From CAWFFV01 sp963814985 (GTDB taxonomy: Bacteria > Chloroflexota > Ktedonobacteria > Ktedonobacterales > Ktedonobacteraceae): a DNA stretch of 64,000 bases. Shown here piece after piece: positions 1 through 8,571 of this stretch. The notes beneath the pieces were generated by a model. That model did not search any database, had not been told where the DNA came from, and worked only from the letters and a program-made list of their open reading frames with translations. The first letter of the stretch is position 1, and every line of letters starts with the position of its first letter. The translations under genes were made by a program, and so were the position numbers. The stretch lies in NCBI GenBank assembly GCA_963814985.1, contig CAWFFV010000013.1, forward strand, positions 124,001-188,000. Reading direction: 5' to 3'.

Positions 1-55
1 TCAAGTATGGATGCACGCTCAACGCTATGGAATGCAAGGCGATAAGGACATGACA

Positions 56-1102
56 ATGACAACAAATACAATCAACCTTGAACGTCCTCGTTCGAGATCG
101 AGATTCACGACACAGGTGGTTGGTGGTGTGAAGTTTGATTGGGCAATGATTGGCGTCTGCACCTGGCTCATAGTTGGTGGCTACTCTGATGGCTGGGCAC
201 ACAATCATCTCAAGCTTGACAATTTTTTCACGCCGTGGCATGGTGTTCTTTACACCGGGCTTCTTGCAGTCGCCGTTTTTCTTGTGGGTTCGTTTATCAG
301 AAATCGCCGTCTCGGATATCCTCTCCAGTATGCCATGCCTGCCGGATATGAACTCTCACTGTTGGGAGTCTTCCTCGCCTTTATCGCTGGTATAGGCGAC
401 ATGTTCTGGCATATCCTCTTCGGTATTGAGTTAAATATCGACGGAGCCCTGAGTCCTACACATATCGGAGTAACCACAGCATTTGTACTTGTTGTATCTG
501 GGCCATTCAGGGCTGCCTGGCAACGTTCCAACTCAAAACAGGACCTGATTAGCCTGCTTCCGATGCTGATCTCGTTAACCTTTATCCTGTCAATGGTTAC
601 CATTCTAGCGCAGATCGCACATCCCTTTGTCTACCTGTGGCCCACCTCTACCTCGCAGGCATCATCTTCTATCCAGACCTTAGCAGTCACATCCATTATT
701 CTGCAAACGGTCATACTCATGGGTCTGGTCTTGCTTGCCTTGCGACGATGGCAACTCCCTTTTGGTTCACTCACACTGGTATTCACCGTAAATATGGCTT
801 TTTTGAGTTTTATGCAAGATCACTATGATATGATCCTTGTCGCAGCACTCGCCGGACTCATTGCAGATGGCTTCATCTGGCGCTTTAAGCCATCAATAAC
901 GCGAACACAAGAACTACGTACCTTTGCATTTATCACACCAGTAGTACTCTATTTATTGTATTTTCTTACCCTGCAATTTACTCTGGGCATTCATTGGACG
1001 ATCCATCTCTGGCTTGGTTCCACATTTGTTGCAGGCATAACAGGTTTCTTTTTGAGCTATTTGTTGATCCCTCCCAAGATACCCGAGGAAGCAGTGAAAT
1101 AG
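56..1102 (+). CDS. polytopic membrane protein of unknown function
   Basis: I do not recognise the family. The protein (about 348 residues) has a short charged N-terminus and then about nine hydrophobic segments, so it is an integral membrane protein. Histidines and acidic residues lie in or beside membrane segments (motifs WAHNH, PWHG, DMFWH, PTHIG, QDHYD), which could bind a metal or haem, but that is inference. The start at 56 is chosen because AAGGA at 44-48 sits 7 bases upstream. In-frame ATGs also exist at 11, 32 and 50. The gene lies 138 bases upstream of the CDC48-like ATPase on the same strand. A small inverted repeat (CATAGCA/TGCTATG) follows its stop codon. Confidence 0.75.
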   Translation: MTTNTINLERPRSRSRFTTQVVGGVKFDWAMIGVCTWLIVGGYSDGWAHNHLKLDNFFTPWHGVLYTGLLAVAVFLVGSFIRNRRLGYPLQYAMPAGYELSLLGVFLAFIAGIGDMFWHILFGIELNIDGALSPTHIGVTTAFVLVVSGPFRAAWQRSNSKQDLISLLPMLISLTFILSMVTILAQIAHPFVYLWPTSTSQASSSIQTLAVTSIILQTVILMGLVLLALRRWQLPFGSLTLVFTVNMAFLSFMQDHYDMILVAALAGLIADGFIWRFKPSITRTQELRTFAFITPVVLYLLYFLTLQFTLGIHWTIHLWLGSTFVAGITGFFLSYLLIPPKIPEEAVK

Positions 1103-1240
1103 ACCTCATAGCATCTTTGAGGTGCTATGCAACAAGTAACAGTTCAACTTTTCCAGGCTTGTCTCGTACATGTGTAAGCTATCCCAGTAGATACTTACAC
1201 CTCTGCAGGGAAGAGAGAGCATATGGAGGAGTTGTACACT

Positions 1241-3805
1241 ATGGATCACCCTGACAATAACGACCCAAACACAAGAACCACCGCCAAGCTTTCACCAGAG
1301 AGTACGGCAAACAATACAGCACAAGTAAGTACAAAGAGCAAGGAAAATATTGCCACACAGAGCCAGACACCCTCTCCCTCAATGATGGAGAGTTTGCAAC
1401 TAACAGTTATTGAGGGCACTCAGGTTGGGCGAGGGGTCGCTCGCCTCGATCCTAAAGATATAACATATCTTGGCTGCCAGCCTGGTGATATTGTGCTGGT
1501 GACGGGGGCACGTACCACAGCAGCAAAAGTTGTGCCAGGTGCCTTTGTTGACCGTGGTCAACAAACTATCCAGATGGATAGCCAGGTACGGCAGAATAGC
1601 TCATCGGGGCTGGGTGAACGCATTACAGTTCGCAAGGCAAAGGTATGCAATGCTGACAAAATTGCGCTACTGCCACTTAGCAGCGGAACGCCGATACAAG
1701 AGAGTGATCTCCAATATATCGCTCGCTATCTGGTTGGATTACCTGTAACTATTGGTGACCTGCTGCGCGTGGGAACTCCAGGAACAGCGCCACGCGAATT
1801 TCTCATCATTAGCACCACCCCTGCTACACCAAGCTATACTATTCAGCAACGAACTACTGGTGAACTGCCCATCGTGCAACCACCACCAGAGAGTGAGGTG
1901 GAAGCAGTCCTGGTCCATGCAGGAACACAGGTACGAGCACAGGCACGTGGTGCCACACGAGGAACACCTGGGCGTGTTAGCTATGAAGATATCGGTGGCC
2001 TGGGCAAGGAATTACAACGCATTCGGGAAATGATCGAACTACCGCTAAAATATCCGGCGGTCTTTGATCGCCTGGGCGTTGAGCCACCCAAAGGTGTTTT
2101 ACTTTATGGACCTCCCGGAACAGGTAAGACTCTGATAGCCCGTGTGGTAGCAACAGAAACAAATGCAGCATTTTTTGTGATCAACGGACCCGAAATCATC
2201 AACAGGTTTTATGGTGAAAGCGAGTCGAAGTTACGTGATGTCTTCCAGGAGGCACAACGCAGAGCACCCAGTATTATCTTTATCGACGAATTGGATGCTC
2301 TCGCTCCCAAACGAGCTGAGACCGGCGGAGAAGTCGAACGACGCATCGTTGGGCAATTATTGGCCTTGATGGATGGGCTGGCCTCTCGCGGACAAATTGT
2401 GCTCATCGGTGCCACCAACCAGCCAAATGCACTCGATCCGGCAATACGCCGCCCCGGTCGTTTTGACCGTGAGATTGCTTTGCGCGTACCCGATGTTCGT
2501 GGACGCACAGAGATCTTACGTATTCACAGTAAAGACGCTGCGCTGGCGAATGATGTTGACTTTGCACGTCTGGCACAGCTTACGCCAGGCTTTGTAGGCG
2601 CAGACCTGGAGGCACTCTGTCGTGAAGCTGCCATGATCGCCTTGCGGCGGGTACTACCACACATCGACTATCAGCGTGGCTATATTCCTTACGAAACACT
2701 GGTAAGTCTCAGTATCACCATGGCAGATTTCCAGGCCGCGCTACGTGAAATAGAACCATCGACGACTCGTGAAGTCTATGTCGAAGTCAGCGAAACAACC
2801 TGGGATGATATTGGAGGATTAGAGCAGATAAAAAACATGCTTACAGAGAGCGTAGAGTGGCCCTTGCGTTTCCCTGAAATCTATGCCAACGCCAAAGTAG
2901 AACCACCACGCGGTATACTCCTCTCAGGACCTCCCGGATCAGGTAAGACGCTAATTGCACGTGCGCTAGCGAATCAGTGTGAGGCCAGCTTTATCTCCAT
3001 CAAAGGGCCGGAACTGCTCTCAAAATGGGTGGGAGAATCTGAGAAAGGGATTCGTGAAATCTTCCGTCGGGCAAAGCAGGCTGTTCCCTGTATTGTCTTC
3101 TTCGATGAACTGGATGCTCTCGCTCCACGACGCGGTGGTAGCGTCGATGGACATGTAGGCGACCGGGTCATCGCCCAGTTGCTCACTGAGATGGACGGTA
3201 TTGAGGGACGTGAAGGGGTCATTGTACTGGCAGCAACTAACCGACCAGAGTTGATTGACACCGCATTATTACGTCCAGGTCGTTTTGACCTGATGGTTGA
3301 ATTACAATATCCCAACGAAGAGGAACGTCGCACTATCTTTGCTGTACATCTGCGTGGTCGGCCAATTGCACCAGAGATTACGGCTGAAGAACTGGCAAAG
3401 CTTACTCCAAAGCGGAGTGGGGCAGACATCGAGGCCATCTGTCGGCGTGCGTCTCTACTCGCATTGCGTGAGTGGATCGCCCCCAAGTTGATACCAGGCC
3501 ATGTCCAGATCACAGAAGCCTCCGAAGGGGACCAGATAGCAGATATGCCAGCACAAATTCCTGGTACACCGCCGCAAATACCTGCAACACACTTGCAAAT
3601 TCGACCAGAACACTTTGCGCGTGCCATTGATGAGCAACGAGAACGTTACGCAATTCAGGAAGTGGCCGAGGAAGAACGAGAGCGGCAAGAGCGTGGCCGC
3701 CAACGTCTGATCGATATGGCAGCGAATTATCAAAGCGAGAAACCTCCATTGAGAGGTTTTCGTCTCTGGTTAGCCCGCCTTTTTGGTTTTATACCAGGAG
3801 ACTAA
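1241..3805 (+). CDS. CDC48/VCP-like tandem AAA+ ATPase
   Basis: Predicted hexameric unfoldase of the CDC48/p97 type, about 854 residues. A Cdc48 N-like double-psi barrel region (roughly residues 48-125) is followed by AAA1 (from SYEDIGGL near 246; Walker A GPPGTGKT at 290-297; Walker B IIFIDELDAL) and AAA2 (from TWDDIGGL near 520; Walker A GPPGSGKT at 563-570; Walker B IVFFDELDAL). Arginine-finger motifs (RRPGRFDREI, LRPGRFDLMV) are present in both modules. The C-terminal tail is rich in Arg/Glu and ends in a hydrophobic segment (LWLARLFGFIPGD) rather than an HbYX proteasome-docking motif. The start at 1241 has GGAGGAG at 1225-1231; an in-frame ATG at 1223 has none. Bacterial CDC48 homologues are known in several phyla; partners are not visible here. 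Confidence 0.93.
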   Translation: MDHPDNNDPNTRTTAKLSPESTANNTAQVSTKSKENIATQSQTPSPSMMESLQLTVIEGTQVGRGVARLDPKDITYLGCQPGDIVLVTGARTTAAKVVPGAFVDRGQQTIQMDSQVRQNSSSGLGERITVRKAKVCNADKIALLPLSSGTPIQESDLQYIARYLVGLPVTIGDLLRVGTPGTAPREFLIISTTPATPSYTIQQRTTGELPIVQPPPESEVEAVLVHAGTQVRAQARGATRGTPGRVSYEDIGGLGKELQRIREMIELPLKYPAVFDRLGVEPPKGVLLYGPPGTGKTLIARVVATETNAAFFVINGPEIINRFYGESESKLRDVFQEAQRRAPSIIFIDELDALAPKRAETGGEVERRIVGQLLALMDGLASRGQIVLIGATNQPNALDPAIRRPGRFDREIALRVPDVRGRTEILRIHSKDAALANDVDFARLAQLTPGFVGADLEALCREAAMIALRRVLPHIDYQRGYIPYETLVSLSITMADFQAALREIEPSTTREVYVEVSETTWDDIGGLEQIKNMLTESVEWPLRFPEIYANAKVEPPRGILLSGPPGSGKTLIARALANQCEASFISIKGPELLSKWVGESEKGIREIFRRAKQAVPCIVFFDELDALAPRRGGSVDGHVGDRVIAQLLTEMDGIEGREGVIVLAATNRPELIDTALLRPGRFDLMVELQYPNEEERRTIFAVHLRGRPIAPEITAEELAKLTPKRSGADIEAICRRASLLALREWIAPKLIPGHVQITEASEGDQIADMPAQIPGTPPQIPATHLQIRPEHFARAIDEQRERYAIQEVAEEERERQERGRQRLIDMAANYQSEKPPLRGFRLWLARLFGFIPGD

Positions 3806-3885
3806 AGGTAGATGGCCCTGGCCTCTTGCCAACCACTGCATAGAACCAATATTAATGCAACTATATCATTGTAAGTACCATCCAC

Positions 3886-3914
3886 TTACAATATATAGGC
3901 AACTATGCTATAAT
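3886..3914 (+). promoter_or_regulatory. sigma70-type promoter for 3955 gene and kinase
   Basis: TTACAA (3886-3891), a 17-base spacer and TATAAT (3909-3914) lie 40 bases upstream of the 3955 start codon. An inverted repeat GTAAGT-N7-ACTTAC overlaps the -35 side at 3871-3889 and could be an operator. Read by eye. Confidence 0.6.
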
Positions 3915-3954
3915 AAAGGACGGAGAGTGTATCAAGCAGCGAAGGGAGAACACA

Positions 3955-4332
3955 ATGTCATTTATGTCTGACAACTCCTCTTCCGTCTCCCGTGAGCATG
4001 TGACAGAGGCGTATCTGAAGGCCTTACAGTTAATCGATGAACGAGTAGCTCCTCTCTTGGGAAAGGCAACAACACGTGTCCTGGTACAAGGTTCCGCCAA
4101 GCGTATCATGGAAAAATACCCATTTCTAGGTTGTCTTGTCAAGAGACCTTATACTGATATTGTTCCATCAGTCATCCAGGAACAACTCTCTGGTGTGACC
4201 TCAACGGAACTCGCCGCCGGGTTAGACGCATTGTTAAATGAGTGCTTTGCAGGGTTGCGAGAACTCACAGGAGATCTGATTGCACCTCCGCTTCATGATG
4301 AGGTGACACACCAATTGAGACAACTACAATAA
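3955..4332 (+). CDS. hypothetical protein, 125 aa, upstream of histidine kinase
   Basis: Family not recognised. Soluble, probably all-helical, with no signal peptide, membrane segment or catalytic signature that I can see. The start is supported by GGGAG upstream and by the promoter at 3886-3914. It is followed 9 bases later by the GAF/PAS histidine kinase gene, so the two are almost certainly co-transcribed. By context it could modulate or receive the signal of that kinase, but no receiver-domain aspartate pattern is visible. Confidence 0.7.
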   Translation: MSFMSDNSSSVSREHVTEAYLKALQLIDERVAPLLGKATTRVLVQGSAKRIMEKYPFLGCLVKRPYTDIVPSVIQEQLSGVTSTELAAGLDALLNECFAGLRELTGDLIAPPLHDEVTHQLRQLQ

Positions 4333-4341
4333 AGGAACATC

Positions 4342-6123
4342 ATGGAGAGCAGCGTACAAGCCGAGTCACATATCACTGATAGCGCGTACCGCTCTTCCCT
4401 GGGAGAGAGCGGTACGCGTTTAGCGTCTATCCACCAGGAAATGGAATATGTCAGCACCATTGGGAAACGCTTCGTTGCTGCCATCGATCGTTTCCAGGTC
4501 CATCGTGCTCTACTTGCCACTTTACAAGAACTCTACAGTTTCTCAGCCTGTTGTATCCTCCTTAAAAACGATCCCTTTGAATTGTTCATCATCCCCTCTT
4601 ATCCACTGAGTGCCTCATTCCTGGAGGCCATGTTTCAACGTATTGCCAGTGCCGCCAACGTGATTGACTTTCCATATCTTGCCGTAGAACAACTGGCTGA
4701 GACCGCTTATCTAGATGCCCCCGATGAGCTAGCCCGGTCGTCCTCCATCCAGGAGGGGATTGTAGGAAAGGAGATCCGGTCGTGTTTGAATATTCCCCTG
4801 ATCGTCAAAAATCACATCATTGGCATGCTCAGCCTCTTCGATGAGCAATCTGGCACATTCGATGCACCTCTACTGCAATTGACAACGATGATTGCCGACT
4901 ATGCGGCAGTCGCACTAGAAAATGTGAGTTTACGCGAACGCGAAAATGCCTTCTGGCGAGAAGCAGAGCTTGAGCGACAGCGCTTGAAACTGATTATTGG
5001 AAGCATGGCTGAGGGGCTGTTGATCACAGATGAACATGGGGCAATTAAGTCTCTCAACCAGTCAGCTCAGCATTTGCTCGCACAAGCTCAAATTGATTTC
5101 AAACCTGAAACACCCTTACATGTATTAGCTCACACAAGTAACGTTGAATGGTTGCCCAGGCTTGCCGAAATTGTTGATCTGGCACTCATAGGAAAGACCG
5201 TGACAAACCAGGAATTGGTTGTTGGCAAACAGAGTGAGACAGTTCCTCTTACGTTGAGTATTAGCGCGGCCCCTCTCCATGACGCTCAGAACCCCCTCAC
5301 TCGTCCTATCGGTGTGGTAGCGGTCCTCAACGACATCACCTCGAATAAACAGGTTGAACGTTTGAAAGACGAATTTGTCTCGGTCGTCTCACACGAGTTA
5401 CGCACTCCTCTGACAGCCATCAAAGGCTACACACAACACCTGGTACGACGCATTGAGCGGCGCTTACTCAAGATGCGCACTTCGCAGCAAGAAAACAAGG
5501 CTCCCATCACAGAGCTTCCAGAGAATTACGATTTGCGTAGTCTGAGTATCATACAAAGCCAGACGGAACACCTGGAACGACTCGTCAACGATCTGCTCGA
5601 TCTTTCACAGGTGCAATGGGGCAAGCTGAATCTCCGCTGTGAGTCTTTTAATCTGGCAGATCTGTTAGCTGAATGTGTCCATTCAATACAGGCCAGCGCT
5701 GAACAACATACTATCACTCTTGATATCCAGACACAATATAGCGAAGTGGTCGCTGATCGCACTCGTATAGGACAGGTTATTGGTAACATACTGGACAATG
5801 CGATTAAGTATTCTCCACATGGCGGGAAGGTCGTGGTACGCTTACAAGAATCAGGTAAAGAATACAAAATAAGCGTTATCGATCAGGGAATAGGCGTTAG
5901 TCCAGAGCATTTCAATCACATCTTTGAACGTTTCTACCGTGTCCACAATATAGTCAGTCGTCAGTACTCAGGAATCGGTCTGGGTCTCTATGTCGCCAAG
6001 GCGATTATTGATAGGCATGGTGGACGCATCTGGTTCACAAATAACCAGGGGATTACTGCAACAGGAACCACATTCCACTTTACGTTGCTCTCCAGGCCTC
6101 CTGGCATCACAGACCAGGTATGA
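4342..6123 (+). CDS. GAF-PAS sensor histidine kinase (cytoplasmic)
   Basis: Sensor histidine kinase of 593 residues without transmembrane segments, so it senses a cytoplasmic signal. Order: GAF domain (about 45-200), linker helix, PAS domain (about 215-335), HisKA with the phospho-acceptor in VVSHELRTPLTAIKGY (His351), then HATPase_c with N-box GNILDNAIKYSP, G1 DQGIGVSP, F-box IFERFYR and G2 GIGLGLYVAKAI. AAAGGAA precedes the ATG. No response regulator is adjacent, so it is an orphan kinase paired only with the small 3955 gene upstream. All catalytic boxes look intact. Confidence 0.93.
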   Translation: MESSVQAESHITDSAYRSSLGESGTRLASIHQEMEYVSTIGKRFVAAIDRFQVHRALLATLQELYSFSACCILLKNDPFELFIIPSYPLSASFLEAMFQRIASAANVIDFPYLAVEQLAETAYLDAPDELARSSSIQEGIVGKEIRSCLNIPLIVKNHIIGMLSLFDEQSGTFDAPLLQLTTMIADYAAVALENVSLRERENAFWREAELERQRLKLIIGSMAEGLLITDEHGAIKSLNQSAQHLLAQAQIDFKPETPLHVLAHTSNVEWLPRLAEIVDLALIGKTVTNQELVVGKQSETVPLTLSISAAPLHDAQNPLTRPIGVVAVLNDITSNKQVERLKDEFVSVVSHELRTPLTAIKGYTQHLVRRIERRLLKMRTSQQENKAPITELPENYDLRSLSIIQSQTEHLERLVNDLLDLSQVQWGKLNLRCESFNLADLLAECVHSIQASAEQHTITLDIQTQYSEVVADRTRIGQVIGNILDNAIKYSPHGGKVVVRLQESGKEYKISVIDQGIGVSPEHFNHIFERFYRVHNIVSRQYSGIGLGLYVAKAIIDRHGGRIWFTNNQGITATGTTFHFTLLSRPPGITDQV

Positions 6124-6184
6124 CAAGCATTGTTTGCCAAAACCATCAGGAACAATCAGTCTCACTTGTAACAAAGATCTCCAG

Positions 6185-6706
6185 CTACGAGAGAGTTTGC
6201 AACAGGTCGGTCGGGTTGGAGCCGAAGTGATCACTCAAATAGGTGTAACCAAAGGGTGTAAAGTGAATTTTTGCCCAGGTCGCACGTAATAGGTGAATAC
6301 TCCGCAGGATACGCGCCTCACCCCAGAGCGGATGGCGTAAATCACGTAACGCATTTACAACATCTCCTGTACTCGTGATAAGTATGCCACAAACCACCAC
6401 AACAACCTGAACAAGTGGATACTGTGGCAGTATCACCGGACTGAGAAATGTAAACAACCCAATATAGAGAATACTTCCCGATACCAATGCAGGCCAGAGA
6501 ACATCGAGCCAGATGTATAATGTAGAGGGTTCATGTAGAAACATGACGGTGACGCCCAGGGGACCAATAGCCCAACCAATCAGGGGTTCATGTCGTAGCA
6601 GCATAACAAGCAAATGGGCACACTTGAAGAGGACAATCCAAAGTACCAGGAGAACACACAGTCCAAAGAGGTTGGTTACGTGTATGCTGGCTAAGATACC
6701 TGCCAT
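6185..6706 (-). CDS. small polytopic membrane protein
   Basis: Family not recognised. The product is about 173 residues with four or five hydrophobic segments in the first 125 residues and a short cytosolic tail containing Arg/His. The start at 6706 (MAGILASIHV) has GAGGAG 9 bases upstream; an upstream in-frame ATG at 6751 lacks a ribosome-binding site. It is convergent with the histidine kinase gene, about 60 bases away. Confidence 0.65.
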   Translation of the reverse strand: MAGILASIHVTNLFGLCVLLVLWIVLFKCAHLLVMLLRHEPLIGWAIGPLGVTVMFLHEPSTLYIWLDVLWPALVSGSILYIGLFTFLSPVILPQYPLVQVVVVVCGILITSTGDVVNALRDLRHPLWGEARILRSIHLLRATWAKIHFTPFGYTYLSDHFGSNPTDLLQTLS

Positions 6707-6937
6707 GCTAAATAACTCCTCACACTCCAGCTTTTTGCTAAGCAAAAGCAAACCCTATCATCTCTTATTATAAGCCAATTCTCCTTTTTTGCGCAATTAG
6801 CCAGGGGCTATTTTGGGTATATTTGCTCATTCACACCACTTTTGATCAGTGCGGTAGTAGGAAGAATTGCTAAGAGGAAATACTCTAGTATGGTTTGCTT
6901 TAGAGCTGCTGGGAATGCCATCAAAAGAAAAATAGGG

Positions 6938-7009
6938 TGGGCGCTACTGGGATCGAACCAGTGGCCTCTTCGGTGTGAACGAAGCGCTCTCCCGCTGAGC
7001 TAAGCGCCC
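6938..7009 (-). tRNA. tRNA-Val(CAC)
   Basis: On the minus strand a full cloverleaf folds: 7-bp acceptor GGGCGCT/AGCGCCC, D-arm GCTC-AGCGGGA-GAGC, anticodon stem CTTCG/CGAAG with loop TTCACAC (anticodon CAC), and T-arm with GGTTCGATCCC. The discriminator is A and the 3' CCA is not encoded (ACCC in the DNA). CAC reads GUG valine codons. Confidence 0.96.
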
Positions 7010-7150
7010 TTATTGAGGACTGGAACAACTATATCATTAGCAACACAGAATGTCAAGCATTTTTGTGCTACGCAAACATCTTTTTGCGTTGATTGATGAG
7101 TGGCTATCATGGCAAGTAGACATTTCTTGTTAGATATCCCCTCTCTCCAT

Positions 7151-7160
7151 ATGGTATACT
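7151..7160 (+). promoter_or_regulatory. extended -10 promoter element
   Basis: TGGTATACT (TATACT at 7155-7160) lies 40 bases upstream of the 7201 gene and matches the extended -10 (TGN) form. No good -35 is seen. The identical TGGTATACT core recurs at 27242-27250 in front of the Ser/Thr kinase gene. Confidence 0.4.
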
Positions 7161-7200
7161 GAAGAACAATGATCATACGTGTTCTCCAGGAGATATTTTT

Positions 7201-7587
7201 ATGGAAGATAAAACCTCAAACTCCAGTATATCAGCAACGGCAACAACCGTTCAAAATGCAGGCCCCTCGACTGGGAAAGCCGGCGACGAACACCGTCAAG
7301 TTTATGGTACAGCAAAAACTGAGAATTTACGTGACTCGGGTCTCTGGCGTTTCATCATTCCTGCGTTTACTGTTCTCGCAAGCCTTGGTCTGCTCGCAAT
7401 ACCGCTGATTATTTTGATTCCGCTCCTTTACAACTCGCTCACGCCTCACGGAGCTGGAGATCAGGCTGTAGGACAACTCACATGGATCTGGGTGACGATG
7501 ATTGTTCTGGAAGTAACGGTTGCCGCTGTTATCATCCGTGGACTTGTCCGCGTCTTTATGACACAGGCTGGCAACTATAGTCATTGA
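7201..7587 (+). CDS. small two-TM membrane protein
   Basis: The 128-residue product has a hydrophilic Ser/Thr-rich N-terminal 50 residues and two hydrophobic segments (around residues 51-77 and 93-118). Family not recognised. The start is supported by AGGAGA 7 bases upstream. The stop is 12 bases before the ComB-like gene start, so the two probably form an operon. Confidence 0.7.
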   Translation: MEDKTSNSSISATATTVQNAGPSTGKAGDEHRQVYGTAKTENLRDSGLWRFIIPAFTVLASLGLLAIPLIILIPLLYNSLTPHGAGDQAVGQLTWIWVTMIVLEVTVAAVIIRGLVRVFMTQAGNYSH

Positions 7588-7601
7588 TCCTGGGAGCCGC
7601 A

Positions 7602-8318
7602 ATGGAAATCGTCAGAGTAGATCGTGCTCATGCAGAACAAGCACGGGGCATTGTTGTTGTTATTGATGTTATTCGGGCTTTTAGTGTCGCCGGATATGCA
7701 TTTGCAGGAGGAGCACGAGGACTCTGGCTTGTACGCGCTGTCGAAGAGGCTCTTACCTTGCGTACACGCGAACCTGAAGCATTACTAGCAGGCGAGGTTG
7801 GTGGACGCCTCATTCCCGGCTTCAACTTCAACAACTCGCCTTCACAAGTAGCTATGGCGAATCTACATGGGCGACAACTTATTCAGCGTACAGGAGCTGG
7901 TACACAGGGAGCTGTCAGTGCAACTAATGCGACCTCTATCCTCCTCTGTGCACTAACCAACGCCCAGGCTACGGCAACATACGCACGTAAACTCGCAGCC
8001 ACCTGTGAAGGCAGTATAGCGCTTCTACCAACGGGTATTAGCAAAGATTTCACTTATGGGAATGAAGATACTATCTGTGCAGACTACGTCGAAGCACTTC
8101 TCCTTGGGCGAGGCGATGCTCCAGATGTACTTGCCAGCGGTATTGCACAACTACAAGAGGGCGATCGATTTGATTGGTGGAAAACTGGCGACACCGATTT
8201 CCCCTTTGAGGACATTGCTGCCGTCCTTGCGGCCAATCGTTTCGATTTCGCGATGGTTGGTACCTCAAAAGTGTGGCAAGGGATTCCATATGTGGATGTA
8301 CAACGAGTGGATCCATGA
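7602..8318 (+). CDS. ComB-family 2-phosphosulfolactate phosphatase-like protein
   Basis: About 238 residues matching the ComB fold by characteristic segments: VVVIDVIRAFSVA near the N-terminus, the LAGEVGGR and GFNFNNSPS stretch, and the TGAGTQGAVSA loop that aligns with the family's Thr-Asn-Gly-Thr region. ComB proteins are Mg-dependent acid phosphatases known from coenzyme M synthesis in methanogens. In bacteria lacking that pathway the substrate is unclear, so I would not assign coenzyme M synthesis here. The start at 7602 has GGGAG upstream. The TGA stop (8316-8318) lies inside the terminal inverted repeat of the adjacent repeat element. Confidence 0.8.
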   Translation: MEIVRVDRAHAEQARGIVVVIDVIRAFSVAGYAFAGGARGLWLVRAVEEALTLRTREPEALLAGEVGGRLIPGFNFNNSPSQVAMANLHGRQLIQRTGAGTQGAVSATNATSILLCALTNAQATATYARKLAATCEGSIALLPTGISKDFTYGNEDTICADYVEALLLGRGDAPDVLASGIAQLQEGDRFDWWKTGDTDFPFEDIAAVLAANRFDFAMVGTSKVWQGIPYVDVQRVDP

Positions 8319-8571
8319 GTCATCCCGAATTTTTCGAACAAAAGTTTGATTTCCCTCGAGCCGCTTGAGAAGGGGGATTGTCAAGGGCGGCCAGCCCTTG
8401 ACCGGGGTGCGGGGTGTACCCGCAAAATTACTTTTTTTCTCGCGCCGCCGCAGGCGGCGCATAAAAGAAGTAAAAAGAGTTTTGGGGGCACCCCAAGCCC
8501 CGCCAGGAGGCTGCTGCCCCCTGGACCCCTGCTTTTTTGAATTTTTGTTTCAAAAATTCGGGATGACTCAT
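8315..8571. repeat. family-B palindromic repeat, complete copy with 20-bp TIRs
   Basis: A 257-bp non-coding element bounded by inverted repeats: ATGAGTCATCCCGAATTTTT at 8315-8334 and its exact inverse at 8552-8571. Inside are further palindromes (CAAGGGC/GCCCTTG, GCGCCGCC/GGCGGCGC, GGGGGCA/TGCCCCC). A second partial copy sits inverted at 40911-41062, with conserved interior such as CGCGCCGCCGCAGGCGGCGC. Both flanking genes take their TGA stop codons from the two TIRs (8316-8318 plus, 8568-8570 minus). The type is a MITE or a structured intergenic repeat. No ORF of note. Confidence 0.8.

Noticed and set aside
2974..3627. Long antisense ORF of 217 codons within the CDC48-like gene
   Set aside because: Shadow of the coding strand: Arg/Ser-rich translation without domain, over a well-conserved AAA domain.
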